Below are positions 49,345 to 60,022 of a stretch of DNA of 64,000 nt, in pieces. How positions within the stretch are numbered: the first letter of the stretch is position 1; the number at the start of each line of letters is the position of its first letter. This DNA is from Thiomonas sp. FB-Cd. GTDB taxonomy: Bacteria > Pseudomonadota > Gammaproteobacteria > Burkholderiales > Burkholderiaceae_C. Below the pieces are notes generated by a model. That model saw only the letters and a program-made list of their open reading frames with translations. It was not told where the DNA came from and searched no databases. The position numbers and the translations under genes are program-made. Where the stretch lies: the NCBI RefSeq assembly GCF_000733775.1, contig NZ_JPOE01000002.1:1798001-1862000 (forward strand), in the 5' to 3' direction.

Positions 49345-49656
49345 ATGCACACATCACCTCCGGATGCCCATCTTCCACAGCTGGCCGACCTGTTCCACCT
49401 GCTGGGGGACACCACACGGCTGCGCATCATCGTCACGTGCCTTCAGGGACCTATCGCCGTCGGCGATCTAGCCGCGGCATTGGCCCTGACGCCCACGCTG
49501 GTTAGCCACCACTTGCGCCTGCTGCGTGCGGCGCGTCTGGTGAAGTTCGAGCGACAGGGAAGGCACGTGCTGTACTCCGCCGCTGACCGCCACGTCTCGG
49601 ACATGCTTCAGGACATGATCGAGCACATTGCCGAACCCCATTCGGACGTCGAATAA
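49345..49656 (+). CDS. ArsR/SmtB-family metal-responsive repressor
   Basis: 103 aa winged-helix repressor. LADLFHLLGDTTRLRIIVTCL is the N-terminal helix pair and LTPTLVSHHLRLLRAARLVKFERQGRHVLYSAADRHVSDMLQDMIEHI holds the recognition helix, wing and the C-terminal helix alpha5. The alpha5 residues D-x-H-x10-H-x2-E (DRHVSDMLQDMIEHIAE) match the alpha5 Zn-site pattern of SmtB/CzrA. It is expected to bind the palindrome beside its start and release it with metal. It overlaps the efflux gene by one base (TAATG). Confidence 0.92.
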   Translation: MHTSPPDAHLPQLADLFHLLGDTTRLRIIVTCLQGPIAVGDLAAALALTPTLVSHHLRLLRAARLVKFERQGRHVLYSAADRHVSDMLQDMIEHIAEPHSDVE

Positions 49657-50606
49657 TGGCTCACGACCACGACCACCACGATCGTGACCCCCATGCCTGC
49701 GGGCATGGTGGGGATCATCATCACCATGGCGATCCGGACAAACAGGCGTCAGCCTTCCGAATCGCCATAGTGCTCAACTCGCTGTTCGTCGTCGCACAGT
49801 TCGGGTTCGGGTTGGCGGCGAACTCGACGGCCCTGATGGCTGATGCCGGCCACAATCTCTCCGACGTCCTCGGATTGGGGCTGGCTTTGACCGCTTCGAT
49901 CCTGGGCAAGCGTGCGCCCACGCCCCGCTACACCTACGGGCTGCGCAGCATGTCAATCCTCGCGGCGCTGGCCAACGCCGTGCTGCTATTGCTCGCATGC
50001 GGCGCGATCGTCTGGGAAGCCGCCCTGCGCGTGCTTGTGCCTCCTCCCGTCGCCGGCCTGACCATCACGCTGGTGTCGGCTGCGGGCATCCTCGTTAACG
50101 GGTTTTCCGCCTGGCTGTTCGTGCGCGGCAGCAAAACCGACATCAACGTCCGGGGCGCCTACCTCCACATGGCAGCCGACGCGGCCGTATCGCTGGGTGT
50201 CGTCGTCGCCGGCTTGTCCATCATGGCAACCGGCTGGTACTGGCTCGACCCGCTGGTCAGCTTGGCGATCGTGGGCATGATCGTCGCAGGCACCTGGGGG
50301 CTGCTGCGCGAATCCGTCGTCTTGATCCTCTCTGCCGTGCCCGCAGGCATCGACGCCGGCGCGGTGTCGGAGTTCCTGCGCAGCCAGCCCGGCGTAGCCG
50401 ATGTGCATGATCTGCACATCTGGGGCATGAGCACGACGGAGAGCGCTCTGACGGCGCATCTGGTGATGCCGGCCGGCTATCCAGGCGATGCCGTGCTCGA
50501 CGGCATCGCCAACGACCTCCGTACGCGCTTCTCCATCGGCCACTCAACGCTGCAGGTCGAGCAGGGAACCGTCCAGCATGCATGTGCGCTTCACGTGCCC
50601 GCGTAA
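49656..50606 (+). CDS. Cation diffusion facilitator family metal efflux transporter
   Basis: Exports divalent metals (Zn, Co or Cd) from the cytoplasm against protons. The 316 aa begin with a His-rich metal-binding tail (MAHDHDHHDRDPHACGHGGDHHHH), then six likely membrane helices. The metal-site helices II (STALMADAGHNLSDVLGLGL) and V (HMAADAAVSLGVVVAG) have the HxxxD and HxxxD pairs of the family. The C-terminal cytoplasmic domain contains VHDLHIWGMSTTESALTAHL. It is coupled to the ArsR gene upstream. The exact metal cannot be told, though the ArsR alpha5 site favours Zn. Confidence 0.94.
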   Translation: MAHDHDHHDRDPHACGHGGDHHHHGDPDKQASAFRIAIVLNSLFVVAQFGFGLAANSTALMADAGHNLSDVLGLGLALTASILGKRAPTPRYTYGLRSMSILAALANAVLLLLACGAIVWEAALRVLVPPPVAGLTITLVSAAGILVNGFSAWLFVRGSKTDINVRGAYLHMAADAAVSLGVVVAGLSIMATGWYWLDPLVSLAIVGMIVAGTWGLLRESVVLILSAVPAGIDAGAVSEFLRSQPGVADVHDLHIWGMSTTESALTAHLVMPAGYPGDAVLDGIANDLRTRFSIGHSTLQVEQGTVQHACALHVPA

Positions 50607-50797
50607 GAGCGCATGTTCCTCCGCACCGGTTGGGATCGGCTCGACGAATCCGGAAACAGGAAGGCCGCTCCCATCCATGATCTGTCGGCCATGGCCAATG
50701 TGCTCAAACGCACGCCCGGGTCGGTGGCAGCAGTCCATTTCCGCTATCGCGCAATTGAGCTTTCACCGCACGCAAGGTGCGCGCGGGCAAGGCATCA

Positions 50798-51529
<732 letters not shown>

Positions 51530-51533
51530 CGCA

Positions 51534-51593
51534 GGAATCCCGGTCCTTCCCGCGCAAGCGGTGGCGAAAGCCAAGGGCGGGGAGGTTGTCAAC
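51534..51593 (+). mobile_element. Right-end region of an IS200/IS605-family element
   Basis: The motif AATCCCGGTCCTT at one side and AAGGGCGGGGAGGTTGTCAAC at the other, with short interior pairing between, is the pattern of right ends of IS200/IS605 elements, where the tnpB-associated guide RNA also lies. It directly follows the tnpB C-terminal half. The left limit is approximate. Confidence 0.65.
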
Positions 51594-52371
51594 CATTCAT
51601 CTCGCGCAGTCGCATGCGTGACCCGAGTAACGCGTGACCAAGCGCGGCCACGCAGAGCGCTGCAAGCAATGCGGCGCAATAGGCCGAAGCAACACCGGCA
51701 TGCCGCAGTTCCATGGCGACGACAAGATTGAAAGCCGCCGCGCCCAGGGAACCCACGATGATGCCGCGGAGCAGCGTCTTTGCCGGCTCTGGCCCTGCCT
51801 GGCGGTGGGTAAAGCCGCCCATAATGGCCGACAAGACCGGTAATGTGGCCAGCATGCCGCTCCAAGTCGGTCCAAGGTTCGCACTCGCTGCGGTGATGCC
51901 GATCACCGCAGCGAGTGCGAACATCATCCGAGCGGGCAGATCCCACCATGGGTGCGGTACTGGGGCCCCTGGCACTTGGCGGCCAACAAGTAAGACTAGA
52001 CCCAGAAGAACTGGAAAGACCATCGCGGCCGCCAAGCCCGGGCGCTGGGGCACGCGCGCGAGTACGGTGAACAGGGCCGCGCACGCCACCGTCGCCAAGG
52101 CCATCGCTGGCAGCCATCGCTTGCCACGCGCAGCACGAGCGTAAGTAGCACAGAATCCGGCCATGGCGATAAGACCGAGCAGAGTTCCGACTGCCGCCTT
52201 GGCCGCAAACACCGAACCGTTCTGCAGCGCGAGAAAAACCGACAACGGTGCCGAGGTCACTGGCAAGCCCGTGACCAGTCCCCCGACGGCACCGCCGAAA
52301 CGGCGCTGAAGTAACGTGGCCCCACCAATTAACAACGGCGTGATGACGATCTTGAACAACAGCAGGCTCAT
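51589..52371 (-). CDS. Multi-pass inner-membrane protein, 3' end formed by IS end
   Basis: 260 aa with about eight hydrophobic helices: MSLLLFKIVITPLLIGGATL, then GGLVTGLPVTSAPLSVFLAL, GTLLGLIAMAGFCATYA, ALATVACAALFTVLA, VFPVLLGLVLLVG, MMFALAAVIGITAAS, GMLATLPVLSAIMGG and AYCAALLAALCVAALGHALLG. No transport family is recognised with confidence. The ATG at 52371 is chosen; the frame upstream is Arg-rich and not membrane-like. The stop codon (51589-51591) lies inside the GTTGTCAAC right-end motif of the IS remnant, so the original 3' end may have been replaced. Confidence 0.75.
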   Translation of the reverse strand: MSLLLFKIVITPLLIGGATLLQRRFGGAVGGLVTGLPVTSAPLSVFLALQNGSVFAAKAAVGTLLGLIAMAGFCATYARAARGKRWLPAMALATVACAALFTVLARVPQRPGLAAAMVFPVLLGLVLLVGRQVPGAPVPHPWWDLPARMMFALAAVIGITAASANLGPTWSGMLATLPVLSAIMGGFTHRQAGPEPAKTLLRGIIVGSLGAAAFNLVVAMELRHAGVASAYCAALLAALCVAALGHALLGSRMRLREMNG

Positions 52372-52969
52372 GGACAGGTCAGTGTAGCCCTGGGACCCAT
52401 AGCTTCTCCGCCGCAGTCGCCGCTCGAGTCCTCGGGCCGAAGCAGACCACCGCAACCGTGGCTCGCACCAGCATTCGCGACGCAAATCGGACCATCGCCG
52501 AGCGAGCCCTCGGCCGGCCGGCAAACTGGGCTCCCGGGAACCCACGGCGGCTGACTTGGGGGCGCCCCAACGCGACTGCCCACCGCGCGGAGCCCGGTCA
52601 CGAGCGGCTTATCCAGCCGGTCATAAGAGCGCGGCGAGCAGAGCCTGCGCCGCCTGACCAGTGGCATCGCCAATTTCTTTGGCGGGCGCGCGAAGTGTTC
52701 GCGCTTCACGCTGTCCAAGCACGACACGCCCCTGGCTCTGTGCTGCAGCCGCCCGCTGCGCGACGAGGCCAAGGTGACGAGCCTGACCGACACGCGACGC
52801 GGGTGGCACGGTAACACGCAGCGTTCTGGTCAACGCGGTCGTGATGCCCGTGCCGCTGACGGACGAGGCCTCAGGCATCGACACTGGTCTCACCCAACTT
52901 GTTGACGCCCGAGCGGCTGTCGCGCAGGATCAGCGATGTGGCCTGGCGCGAACCTGCCCCTTTGAGATC
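52372..52969. other. Stretch of about 600 bp with no recognised gene
   Basis: Between the membrane-protein gene and the acetyltransferase gene. Open frames here (for example minus 52621-52893, plus 52458-52814) are Arg/Ala/Pro-rich without motifs. I see no repeat or RNA gene. It could be the remains of another gene. Confidence 0.5.
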
Positions 52970-53692
52970 TCAACCATGTGCAACAAGGTGCGGCCGCGTG
53001 AGATCGGCCAAAGCAAGGCGCTGCCGGCCCGTCGCGTCGAAGTTCTCCGCAGCCAACCATTGCAGGTGTGCAGAGCGCAAAGTGGACCATTCTTGATCGA
53101 GCACGGCGTACCACGCTGTGTCTCGGTTGCGCCCTTTGACAACCGCCGCCTGGCGGAACAACCCCTCGAAGCTGAAACCCAGGCGCTGCGCAGCGCGCCG
53201 AGACGCGGCGTTCAACGCGTTGCACTTCCACTCCACACGTCGGTATCCCAGACCAAAGGCATTGTCGAGCAGCAGAAACAGCGCCTCCGTTGCGGCAACT
53301 GTGCGCTGAAGGCTGGGCGCGAATGCCAAGTGACCGATCTCGATGCAGCCGTTCTTCGCGTCGATCCGCAAATAGGCCGCCACACCGCACGGCTGGCCAC
53401 TGCTGCGCTCGACAATCGCGAAGAACAGCGGGTCAACCCCGCCGCATTGCTCCTCGACCCAGGCCTGATAGGCCCTGACGCTCTCAAAAGGTCCATAGGG
53501 CAGGTAAGCCCACATGCGCCCGGCAACATCCGCAGCAAAAGCACGGTACAGCGCAGCACAATGGCCAGGCCGCAGGGCCTCCAAGCGAGCATACTTGCCG
53601 AGCAGCACGGTATGGCTCGGCACGGGCGGCGGCGCCCACCCGGGCAAGGCCGTGCCGAGCGGCGGCTCTTGCGATGGCCAAGGTGGCTGCAT
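52970..53692 (-). CDS. GNAT-family N-acetyltransferase (RimJ/RimL type)
   Basis: 240 aa acetyl-CoA-dependent acyltransferase: PSHTVLLGKYARLEALRPGH at the start, CGVAAYLRIDAKNGCIEIGHLAFAPSLQRTVAATEALFLLLDNAF (the beta4-beta5 and pyrophosphate loop region) and GYRRVEWKCNALNAASRRAAQRLGFSFEGLFRQAAVVKGRNRDTAWYAVLD. This branch matches uncharacterised proteobacterial GNATs that modify small molecules or peptides. The ATG at 53692 (MQPPWPSQEPPLG) is preferred to the longer frame. It ends 35 bp after the ftsY stop, on the same strand. Confidence 0.88.
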   Translation of the reverse strand: MQPPWPSQEPPLGTALPGWAPPPVPSHTVLLGKYARLEALRPGHCAALYRAFAADVAGRMWAYLPYGPFESVRAYQAWVEEQCGGVDPLFFAIVERSSGQPCGVAAYLRIDAKNGCIEIGHLAFAPSLQRTVAATEALFLLLDNAFGLGYRRVEWKCNALNAASRRAAQRLGFSFEGLFRQAAVVKGRNRDTAWYAVLDQEWSTLRSAHLQWLAAENFDATGRQRLALADLTRPHLVAHG

Positions 53693-53726
53693 ACATTGAC
53701 TCCGGCGCAGTCGATCCGCGATGCCC

Positions 53727-54800
53727 TCAGCCCACAAGCGCCTGCGCGAAGGCGCGGGCATCGAAGGTCTGCAAGTCTTCAAGCGACTCGCCCACACCGA
53801 TGAAATAGATCGGCACCGGCCGCTCGCGTGCGATGGCGGCAATGACGCCACCCTTGGCGCTGCCGTCAAGCTTCGTGAGGATGATTCCCGTCAGCTTCAA
53901 GGTGTCATCAAAAGCGCGAAGTTGAGCCAGCGCATTCTGGCCGTTGGTGGCGTCGATGACCAGGATGGATTCGTGCGGGGCGCCCTCCATCGCCTTGCCC
54001 ACAACACGCTTGACCTTGGCCAACTCGTCCATCAGGTGCTGCTGCGTCGGCAAGCGCCCCGCCGTATCCACAATCACGACGTCCATGCCACGCGCACGCC
54101 CCGCCGTCACTGCGTCAAAGGCGACCGCCGCCGGATCCCCGCCCTGCTGCGCGATGACCTGAACCGCATTTCGCTCGCCCCACGCCGCAAGCTGCTCGCG
54201 CGCGGCGGCGCGAAACGTATCGCCAGCCGCCAACAGGACCTTGCAGCCCGCCAGCTGCAGGTAGCGCGTGAGCTTGCCGATGCTGGTGGTCTTGCCCGCG
54301 CCATTGACCCCCACCATCATGATGACTGTCGGCGCCGTAAGCCCAATGTCCAGCGGCTTTTCCAGCGGGGCGAGCAACTCGGCTAGCACGTCGCGCAGCA
54401 ACTCCTTAACCTGTTGCGGCGTCTCGGCGCGCGCGGCGCGCACTGCCTTGCGAAGCCGCTCGAGCACATACTGCGTCGCCGGCATGCCCGCATCGGCCTG
54501 GATCAGCGCGGATTCCAGCTCCTCGTACAGCGATTCATCGACACGACTGCCCCCGAACAGCCCCGAAATGCCTGCACCGCTCTTGCGCAAGCCCTGCCGC
54601 AATCGGGAAAACCAACCCGACGCCGCCGTTGCCGAAGGCGCATTGGCAGACTTCTGTGGCAATCGCTCCGTTGAGCGGTCGGGTATCGTTTCGGCGCCAA
54701 CCGAGGCAGCAATGGACGGCTCCATTGCGCCCTCCAGCTCCGGCAGGACGGGCTCGGCGGATGGAGAGGCAACAGGCTTACGCTTGAAAAATCGGAACAT
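53727..54800 (-). CDS. ftsY: Signal recognition particle receptor FtsY
   Basis: SRP receptor GTPase at the inner membrane that takes ribosome-nascent-chain complexes from Ffh. The 357 aa start with a basic MFRFFKRK and an acidic/low-complexity A-domain (about 9-55), then the NG domain. The GTPase motifs are GVNGAGKTTSIGKL (P-loop), DTFRAAAREQLAAW, DTAGRLPTQQHLMDEL and LTKLDGSAKGG. The ATG at 54800 is chosen because it opens the conserved basic N-terminus. It is divergent from rsmD (147 bp gap), the usual betaproteobacterial pairing. Confidence 0.96.
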   Translation of the reverse strand: MFRFFKRKPVASPSAEPVLPELEGAMEPSIAASVGAETIPDRSTERLPQKSANAPSATAASGWFSRLRQGLRKSGAGISGLFGGSRVDESLYEELESALIQADAGMPATQYVLERLRKAVRAARAETPQQVKELLRDVLAELLAPLEKPLDIGLTAPTVIMMVGVNGAGKTTSIGKLTRYLQLAGCKVLLAAGDTFRAAAREQLAAWGERNAVQVIAQQGGDPAAVAFDAVTAGRARGMDVVIVDTAGRLPTQQHLMDELAKVKRVVGKAMEGAPHESILVIDATNGQNALAQLRAFDDTLKLTGIILTKLDGSAKGGVIAAIARERPVPIYFIGVGESLEDLQTFDARAFAQALVG

Positions 54801-54947
54801 GGAAACAGGAACAGGATGGATGGCACGCCGATGCATGCGCAGGCGCATATTGTCGCCCGCCCGCGCGTCTTGCATCACCGGCGCTGGGGCGAGCGGCTAT
54901 GCTTTCACGGCGCACCACCCATCTTGCCGCCTTTTCCCACACTGCTT

Positions 54948-55583
54948 ATGCCACCCAAACCAGGTTCGATCGCCAAGCCTGCCCACCGGGCCACGCGAGC
55001 CCCGGGTGAGGTGCGCATCATCGGCGGACACCTTAAACGCAGCAAGCTGACCGTCGCCGATCACCCCGGTCTTCGCCCCACACCCGATCGCGTGCGCGAG
55101 ACGCTGTTCAATTGGCTGGGCCAGGATCTCACGGGCCTGCGCTGCCTTGACCTGTTTGCCGGCAGCGGAGCGCTGGGGCTGGAAGCGGCTTCGCGCGGCG
55201 CGGCGCGCGTTGACATGGTCGAACGCGACGCCAGGCTGGCCAAGCTGCTGGCCGATGCCTGCACCCGCCTCAACACAAGCCAGGTCACCGTGCATGTGCA
55301 GGATGCCTTGCAATTCGCTGAACGCTGTGCGGCGGAGAGCTTTGACGTCGTGTTCATCGATCCACCGTTCGCCGAGGCCGAAGCAGGCCTGCACGAGCGC
55401 GCTCTTGCTGCGGCCCAACGCCTGGTGCCAACGGGCGGACTCGTCTATCTGGAAGCACCCGAAGCCGGGCTTCTCGGCGCTTGCGCAAGCAATCCCGCCT
55501 GGAACATTCGGCGTCAGGCGCGCGCCGGCGGCGTGCATTACGCGCTGCTGCAGCGCCAGCCAGACTCCACCCCCTCGCACTAA
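54948..55583 (+). CDS. rsmD: 16S rRNA (guanine966-N2)-methyltransferase
   Basis: Methylates G966 of 16S rRNA in the 30S subunit. The 211 aa have the N-terminal [14 protein letters not shown] and [16 protein letters not shown], the SAM site [19 protein letters not shown] and the catalytic motif IDPPF. The ATG at 54948 ([10 protein letters not shown]) is chosen over an upstream extension that would overlap ftsY regulation. coaD follows 35 bp later. Confidence 0.95.
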   Translation: MPPKPGSIAKPAHRATRAPGEVRIIGGHLKRSKLTVADHPGLRPTPDRVRETLFNWLGQDLTGLRCLDLFAGSGALGLEAASRGAARVDMVERDARLAKLLADACTRLNTSQVTVHVQDALQFAERCAAESFDVVFIDPPFAEAEAGLHERALAAAQRLVPTGGLVYLEAPEAGLLGACASNPAWNIRRQARAGGVHYALLQRQPDSTPSH

Positions 55584-55618
55584 ACTGCCGCATTGCACAA
55601 AAAAACGCGGAGCCCACC

Positions 55619-56110
55619 ATGCTGACCGCTGTCTATCCAGGCACCTTCGACCCATTCACCCGCGGCCATGAAGACTTGGTCCGGCGGGCGGCCAAGCTCT
55701 GTGACAGGCTCATCGTTGCCGTAGCGGGCGGGCATCACAAGAACCCCTTGTTCGGGATGCATGAGCGCCTGGACTTGGCTCGGAGCATCCTGGCTCCCTA
55801 CAAGAACGTGAAAGTCGAGGGATTCAGCGGACTGCTGCGTGATTTCGTGCTGGAGCGCGAGGCGGCGGTGATCATTCGTGGCTTGCGCGCGGTCAGCGAC
55901 TTCGAATACGAGTTTCAGATGGCCGGCATGAATCGCCAGCTCATGCCCGAAGTTGAGACGATTTTCATGACGCCGGGCGATCAATACCAGTTCGTATCCG
56001 GGACGTTCGTGCGGGAAATTGCCCTGCTCGGTGGCGATGTCAGCAAATTCGTGGTTCCCTTGGTGACAGAACGCTTGGCCACCAAGCTTGCCGGACATGT
56101 GCCGCACTAG
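55619..56110 (+). CDS. coaD: Phosphopantetheine adenylyltransferase
   Basis: Fourth step of CoA synthesis: 4'-phosphopantetheine plus ATP to dephospho-CoA. The 163 aa are the normal length, with [17 protein letters not shown] (nucleotidyltransferase HxGH-type block), [21 protein letters not shown] and [19 protein letters not shown]. The ATG at 55619 begins the conserved [12 protein letters not shown]. It is followed by a ferredoxin gene, as in many Betaproteobacteria. Confidence 0.96.
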   Translation: MLTAVYPGTFDPFTRGHEDLVRRAAKLCDRLIVAVAGGHHKNPLFGMHERLDLARSILAPYKNVKVEGFSGLLRDFVLEREAAVIIRGLRAVSDFEYEFQMAGMNRQLMPEVETIFMTPGDQYQFVSGTFVREIALLGGDVSKFVVPLVTERLATKLAGHVPH

Positions 56111-56425
<315 letters not shown>

Positions 56426-56603
56426 GGGGCCACGGGCACGCTACGGGGCCCGAAGACTGGCGAGCTGGCAGGACCGACAGCCGCGTGGTGGATGTTGGAA
56501 AAATGGCCAGCCTGCCCCCTCGCCGGCAGCCCCGCGCATGGCGCATCGATGAAAGGCCCTAGACGCCCAATGCGCGGGACCCGTCGCATTGGGGGCAAAC
56601 CGA

Positions 56604-57224
56604 TCAGGCAGACTCATCCTTTGGCGGCGACTTCGCAGCACCCGGCATTGCGGGATTGCCCCGATGCAAATGCATCATCGCCGCCTCGAATTCGCCACGC
56701 ATGATTCTCGGCAATTCGTCAAGGCCTCGCTGCATCGCTTCCTCGATGCGCTCGAGTTCGCTGCGGGGCGGCCGGCCGAGGACAAAACCGATCACGGCGG
56801 CCCGGTCGCCAGGATGCCCGATGCCGATGCGCAGGCGCCAGAACTGTGACGTGCCCAACTGCGCCGCGATGTCGCGCAGGCCATTGTGGCCGGCATGACC
56901 ACCACCGAGCTTGAACTTGATCTGCCCGGGCTGCAGATCAAGCTCGTCGTGCGCAACCAGGATTTGCTCAGGGGCGAATTTGTAGAAGCGCGCCAGCGCC
57001 GCCACAGCCTGGCCTGAGCGGTTCATGTAAGTGCTTGGCTCCAAGAGCCAAACGTCGCCCTGCGGCCCCCGCAGCCGCGCCACGTCACCGAAAAAACCAC
57101 GCTCTGCCCGCAGGCTCACGCTCTCGCGCTGCACGATCTGGTCCACCCACCAGAATCCCGCGTTGTGGCGCTGTTGCGCATGCTCGGGCCCTGGATTGCC
57201 CAGACCGACGATGAGGCGGATCAC
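56604..57224 (-). CDS. pth: Peptidyl-tRNA hydrolase
   Basis: Releases tRNA from peptidyl-tRNA dropped during translation. The 206 aa have [23 protein letters not shown] (catalytic His in the NAGF context), [12 protein letters not shown] (conserved Asn) and [28 protein letters not shown] (catalytic Asp). The start ATG overlaps the gpsA stop (ATGA), showing coupling to gpsA. The C-terminal 15 residues are a variable tail. Confidence 0.95.
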   Translation of the reverse strand: MIRLIVGLGNPGPEHAQQRHNAGFWWVDQIVQRESVSLRAERGFFGDVARLRGPQGDVWLLEPSTYMNRSGQAVAALARFYKFAPEQILVAHDELDLQPGQIKFKLGGGHAGHNGLRDIAAQLGTSQFWRLRIGIGHPGDRAAVIGFVLGRPPRSELERIEEAMQRGLDELPRIMRGEFEAAMMHLHRGNPAMPGAAKSPPKDESA

Positions 57225-58261
57225 CGCAGAGCTCCGCCACGCGCAACCTCCGGCTGCGGCTCACGCGCCAGCAGCGCATGCAGCGCGTCCCGCGCGCTGC
57301 GATGGCCAGCCAGCAGGTCCGCCACCGAGCTCGCGATGGGCATGTCCACCCTGCGATCGCGCGACAGCTCAAGCACCGTTTGCGCGGTGTACACGCCCTC
57401 GGCGACATGACCGAGTTCGGCCACGATATGGGCCAGCGGCTTGCCCGCTGCCAGTTGCAGCCCGACGCGCCGATTGCGTGACAGCTCGCCGGTGCAGGTG
57501 AGCACCAGATCCCCCACGCCACTCAGGCCCATGAAGGTCTCCATGCGCGCACCAAGCGCCAGCCCCAAACGTGCCATTTCCGCCAATCCTCGGGTAATCA
57601 ACGCCGCCCGGGCATTGTGGCCTTGCTCCAGACCATCGCTCACACCGCAAGCGATGGCGAGCACGTTTTTCACAGCCCCTCCTACTTCCACGCCAAGCAG
57701 GTCGGCGCTGGCATACACACGCATGCTGCCACCGTGCAGGGCTTGCACGCCATGCCGGATCAGCGCCTCGTCACTGCTGGCCAACGTTAAGGCCACGGGC
57801 AGGCCACGCGCCACCTCCTGCGCAAAACTCGGCCCCGAAAGCACGCCCACCGCCGGGCGCGCACTCCACCCGTCGAAGACGGCTTCGAGGACTTCGTGCG
57901 GCAGCAGCCGGCTGCCACGCTCAAAGCCCTTGGCCAGAATGAGCACGTGCTGCGGAGGCGACGAACCTTGGCTGCCGTAGGCGCGAATGGCCTGGGCCAC
58001 CTCACGCAGCCCGGCGACGGGAACCGCCAAGACGAGCAAACCATCGCGCCCTGCGTGCGCGAGCGCCCCTCTGAGATCTGACGTGGTATCCATCGACTCA
58101 GGAAGGAGCGCACCGGGCAGGTACCGCGTGTTCTCGCCACGTCCCCGCAGAAGTTGCATCTGCGCCGCGTCACGCCCCCAGAGCTGCACGGCGTGACGCA
58201 TGGCGATTTGACAGGCCAGAGCCGTACCCCAAGCGCCTGCGCCAAGAATGGAAATGTTCAT
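57221..58261 (-). CDS. gpsA: Glycerol-3-phosphate dehydrogenase [NAD(P)+]
   Basis: Reduces dihydroxyacetone phosphate to sn-glycerol-3-phosphate for phospholipid synthesis. The 346 aa start at the ATG at 58261 with the Rossmann motif [14 protein letters not shown], then [23 protein letters not shown] and [22 protein letters not shown], the substrate-binding block. It lies between secB upstream and pth downstream in one minus-strand run, a conserved Burkholderiales order. Confidence 0.95.
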   Translation of the reverse strand: MNISILGAGAWGTALACQIAMRHAVQLWGRDAAQMQLLRGRGENTRYLPGALLPESMDTTSDLRGALAHAGRDGLLVLAVPVAGLREVAQAIRAYGSQGSSPPQHVLILAKGFERGSRLLPHEVLEAVFDGWSARPAVGVLSGPSFAQEVARGLPVALTLASSDEALIRHGVQALHGGSMRVYASADLLGVEVGGAVKNVLAIACGVSDGLEQGHNARAALITRGLAEMARLGLALGARMETFMGLSGVGDLVLTCTGELSRNRRVGLQLAAGKPLAHIVAELGHVAEGVYTAQTVLELSRDRRVDMPIASSVADLLAGHRSARDALHALLAREPQPEVARGGALR

Positions 58262-58338
58262 GCGAGCCTGCTTCAGTCCGAGCAAAGCCAGGGCATGCGG
58301 GTTAGATCGGGCGAGTCGGGCGCATGCCGTGCGAGATC

Positions 58339-58361
58339 AGTCCGCCGGATGCCGGCGGACT
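58339..58361 (-). terminator. Long perfect hairpin between secB and gpsA
   Basis: 10-bp stem AGTCCGCCGG / CCGGCGGACT with a 3-nt loop, 8 bp after the secB stop. A second flanking pair GGGCGAGT (58309-58316) and ACTCGCCC (58359-58366) overlaps it, so alternative folding is possible. No T-tract follows; it may attenuate transcription or stabilise the secB mRNA 3' end. Confidence 0.45.
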
Positions 58362-58369
58362 CGCCCAAC

Positions 58370-58870
58370 TCAGTTCAGGGCCGAGCCATCAGGCGCGACC
58401 AGACCGCTGGGGGCCTGGCCGGCCTTCTGGGCCTGCTGGCTCTCATACATCGCCTGGAAATTGATCTCGGCCAAATGCACCGGCGGAAAACCGGCGCGCG
58501 TGATGGCGTCAGCCAAGTTGGCGCGAAGGTAGGGATAGACCGTCTGCGGGCAAGCGATGCCAAGGAGCAGGTCGGCATGCTCCTGCGGAATGTTTCGCAA
58601 CTCGAAAATGCCAGCCTGCTTGCCCTCGACGAGGAACAGGGTCTGGTCATTGACACGCGCCGTGATCGTGGCGGTGATGGCCACCTCAAAAATGCCCTCC
58701 ACGACAGCTTGGGACTCCACGTTCATCTGCACGTCCACGGTCGGCTGGGCCTGCTCCAGAAGGATCTTCGGCGCGTTGGGCTGCTCCAGCGACAAGTCCT
58801 TCAGATAGCAGCGCTGCAGCATGAAAACCGGTTGCTGTTCAGCAGCTGCGGTGTTGGTGGGTGTGCTCAT
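58370..58870 (-). CDS. secB: Protein-export chaperone SecB
   Basis: Tetrameric cytoplasmic chaperone that keeps preproteins unfolded and passes them to SecA. The 166 aa include [71 protein letters not shown] and a short C-terminal tail. It lies with glutaredoxin and rhodanese genes upstream on the same strand, the usual proteobacterial secB neighbourhood. Confidence 0.95.
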   Translation of the reverse strand: MSTPTNTAAAEQQPVFMLQRCYLKDLSLEQPNAPKILLEQAQPTVDVQMNVESQAVVEGIFEVAITATITARVNDQTLFLVEGKQAGIFELRNIPQEHADLLLGIACPQTVYPYLRANLADAITRAGFPPVHLAEINFQAMYESQQAQKAGQAPSGLVAPDGSALN

Positions 58871-58972
58871 GCAAGAAGGCTCCAGAAAGTGGGCCCGCCG
58901 CTTACGGCGGATGGAAGGGAAACGTGCGATTGTAGGAGTCGCGCGCCACGCGCCCCAGGACCATCGGCGTGC

Positions 58973-59239
58973 TCAGTCCTTCGGTGCCTGAAGCAGCGGC
59001 TCCAATCCGCCGCGCGCGTCAAGCGCGTACAGGTCGTCGCAACCGCCGACGTGCGTGGCGCCGATGAAAATCTGCGGCACCGTGCGCCGCCCCGTCATTT
59101 CCATCATCTGCTTTTGCGCGTGGTGGTCCAGATCAATCCGGATTTCCTCAATCTCCTGCACGCCACGCTTGTGCAACAACGCCTTGGCGCGAAGGCAATA
59201 CGGGCAAACAGCGGTGGTGTACATGCGAACCTGGGTCAT
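58973..59239 (-). CDS. grxC: Glutaredoxin 3
   Basis: Small GSH-dependent disulfide reductase. The 88 aa have the CPYC redox motif (residues about 12-15), TVPQIFIGATHVGGCDDLYALDARGGLEPLL with the cis-Pro and the GG-D glutathione-binding block. The ATG at 59239 (MTQVRMYTTAVCPYC) is correct; the longer frame upstream is spurious. It lies between the rhodanese and secB genes. Confidence 0.95.
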   Translation of the reverse strand: MTQVRMYTTAVCPYCLRAKALLHKRGVQEIEEIRIDLDHHAQKQMMEMTGRRTVPQIFIGATHVGGCDDLYALDARGGLEPLLQAPKD

Positions 59240-59396
59240 GAGTGCTCCAAAAATGGCGCCGGACGGGCCGTCGGCAGGGCAATGGCCTTGCGGCCACGTG
59301 GTGCCTCCGAATGGCGCGACGGCCAATGATGCGCGCTGGGCGCAAAGGCGATTGGGGTCCAAGCAAAGTGGGAAGACAAGACGCGCAAATGGACGA

Positions 59397-59804
59397 TCAG
59401 CTCTTTTCCACGGGCAACCCGGCTTCACGCCAAGCACGCAACCCGCCCGCCACAGCACTTGCCCGCACGTAGCCAAGTTTGCGCAGGGTCATGGCCGCGC
59501 GGCTGGCACGCGCGCCGCTTTGGCACATCACCAGAACTGGCGTTTCCTTGTTCTTGGGCAGATCCGACTGGCGCTGCTCGATTTGCCCCAGGGGGATGTT
59601 GCGCGAGCCGGGGCAATGCCCGCCCGAGTGTTCGGCCGGCTCACACACGTCGATCAGCACACCCTTTTCGCGATTGACCAGACGAACCGCCTCGGCCGGC
59701 GTCACGCCGCCGCCCGTGCCTCGCGAGAACGTGGACCACAGCAGCATGCCACCCGAGACCAAGGCAATGGCGATCAGCGCGAGATTGTCGATGACGAATT
59801 TCAA
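59397..59804 (-). CDS. Membrane-anchored rhodanese-like protein
   Basis: 135 aa: an N-terminal membrane helix ([19 protein letters not shown], about residues 7-25) and one rhodanese domain (about 32-130) with the active-site Cys in [12 protein letters not shown]. It probably carries persulfide sulfur or acts in sulfur transfer; in relatives this protein lies next to glutaredoxin and secB. It is divergent from gpmA. Acceptor unknown. Confidence 0.88.
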   Translation of the reverse strand: MKFVIDNLALIAIALVSGGMLLWSTFSRGTGGGVTPAEAVRLVNREKGVLIDVCEPAEHSGGHCPGSRNIPLGQIEQRQSDLPKNKETPVLVMCQSGARASRAAMTLRKLGYVRASAVAGGLRAWREAGLPVEKS

Positions 59805-60022
59805 AATGCCGACTCCAAATCGAGGAAAACCGTCATTTTAGGAACATCAGCCCGAGCGCATACAGCCGCGGCCGATCACCAGCCTGGCAGGCGGGATTAT
59901 TGCGACGCATCAAAATGGGCCTGTCGTTGCCGCAGTGCGCCGGATGCACCCCAAGGCTCCACTACCATGGAGGATCACCACCCAGATTTCCGGCTCACTT
60001 CAAGCGCACCTCCCCTCAGACC

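Noticed and set aside
50607..50797. Small frames between the CDF transporter and the reductase fragment
   Set aside because: Both strands have short open frames but none shows a motif or length typical of a gene.
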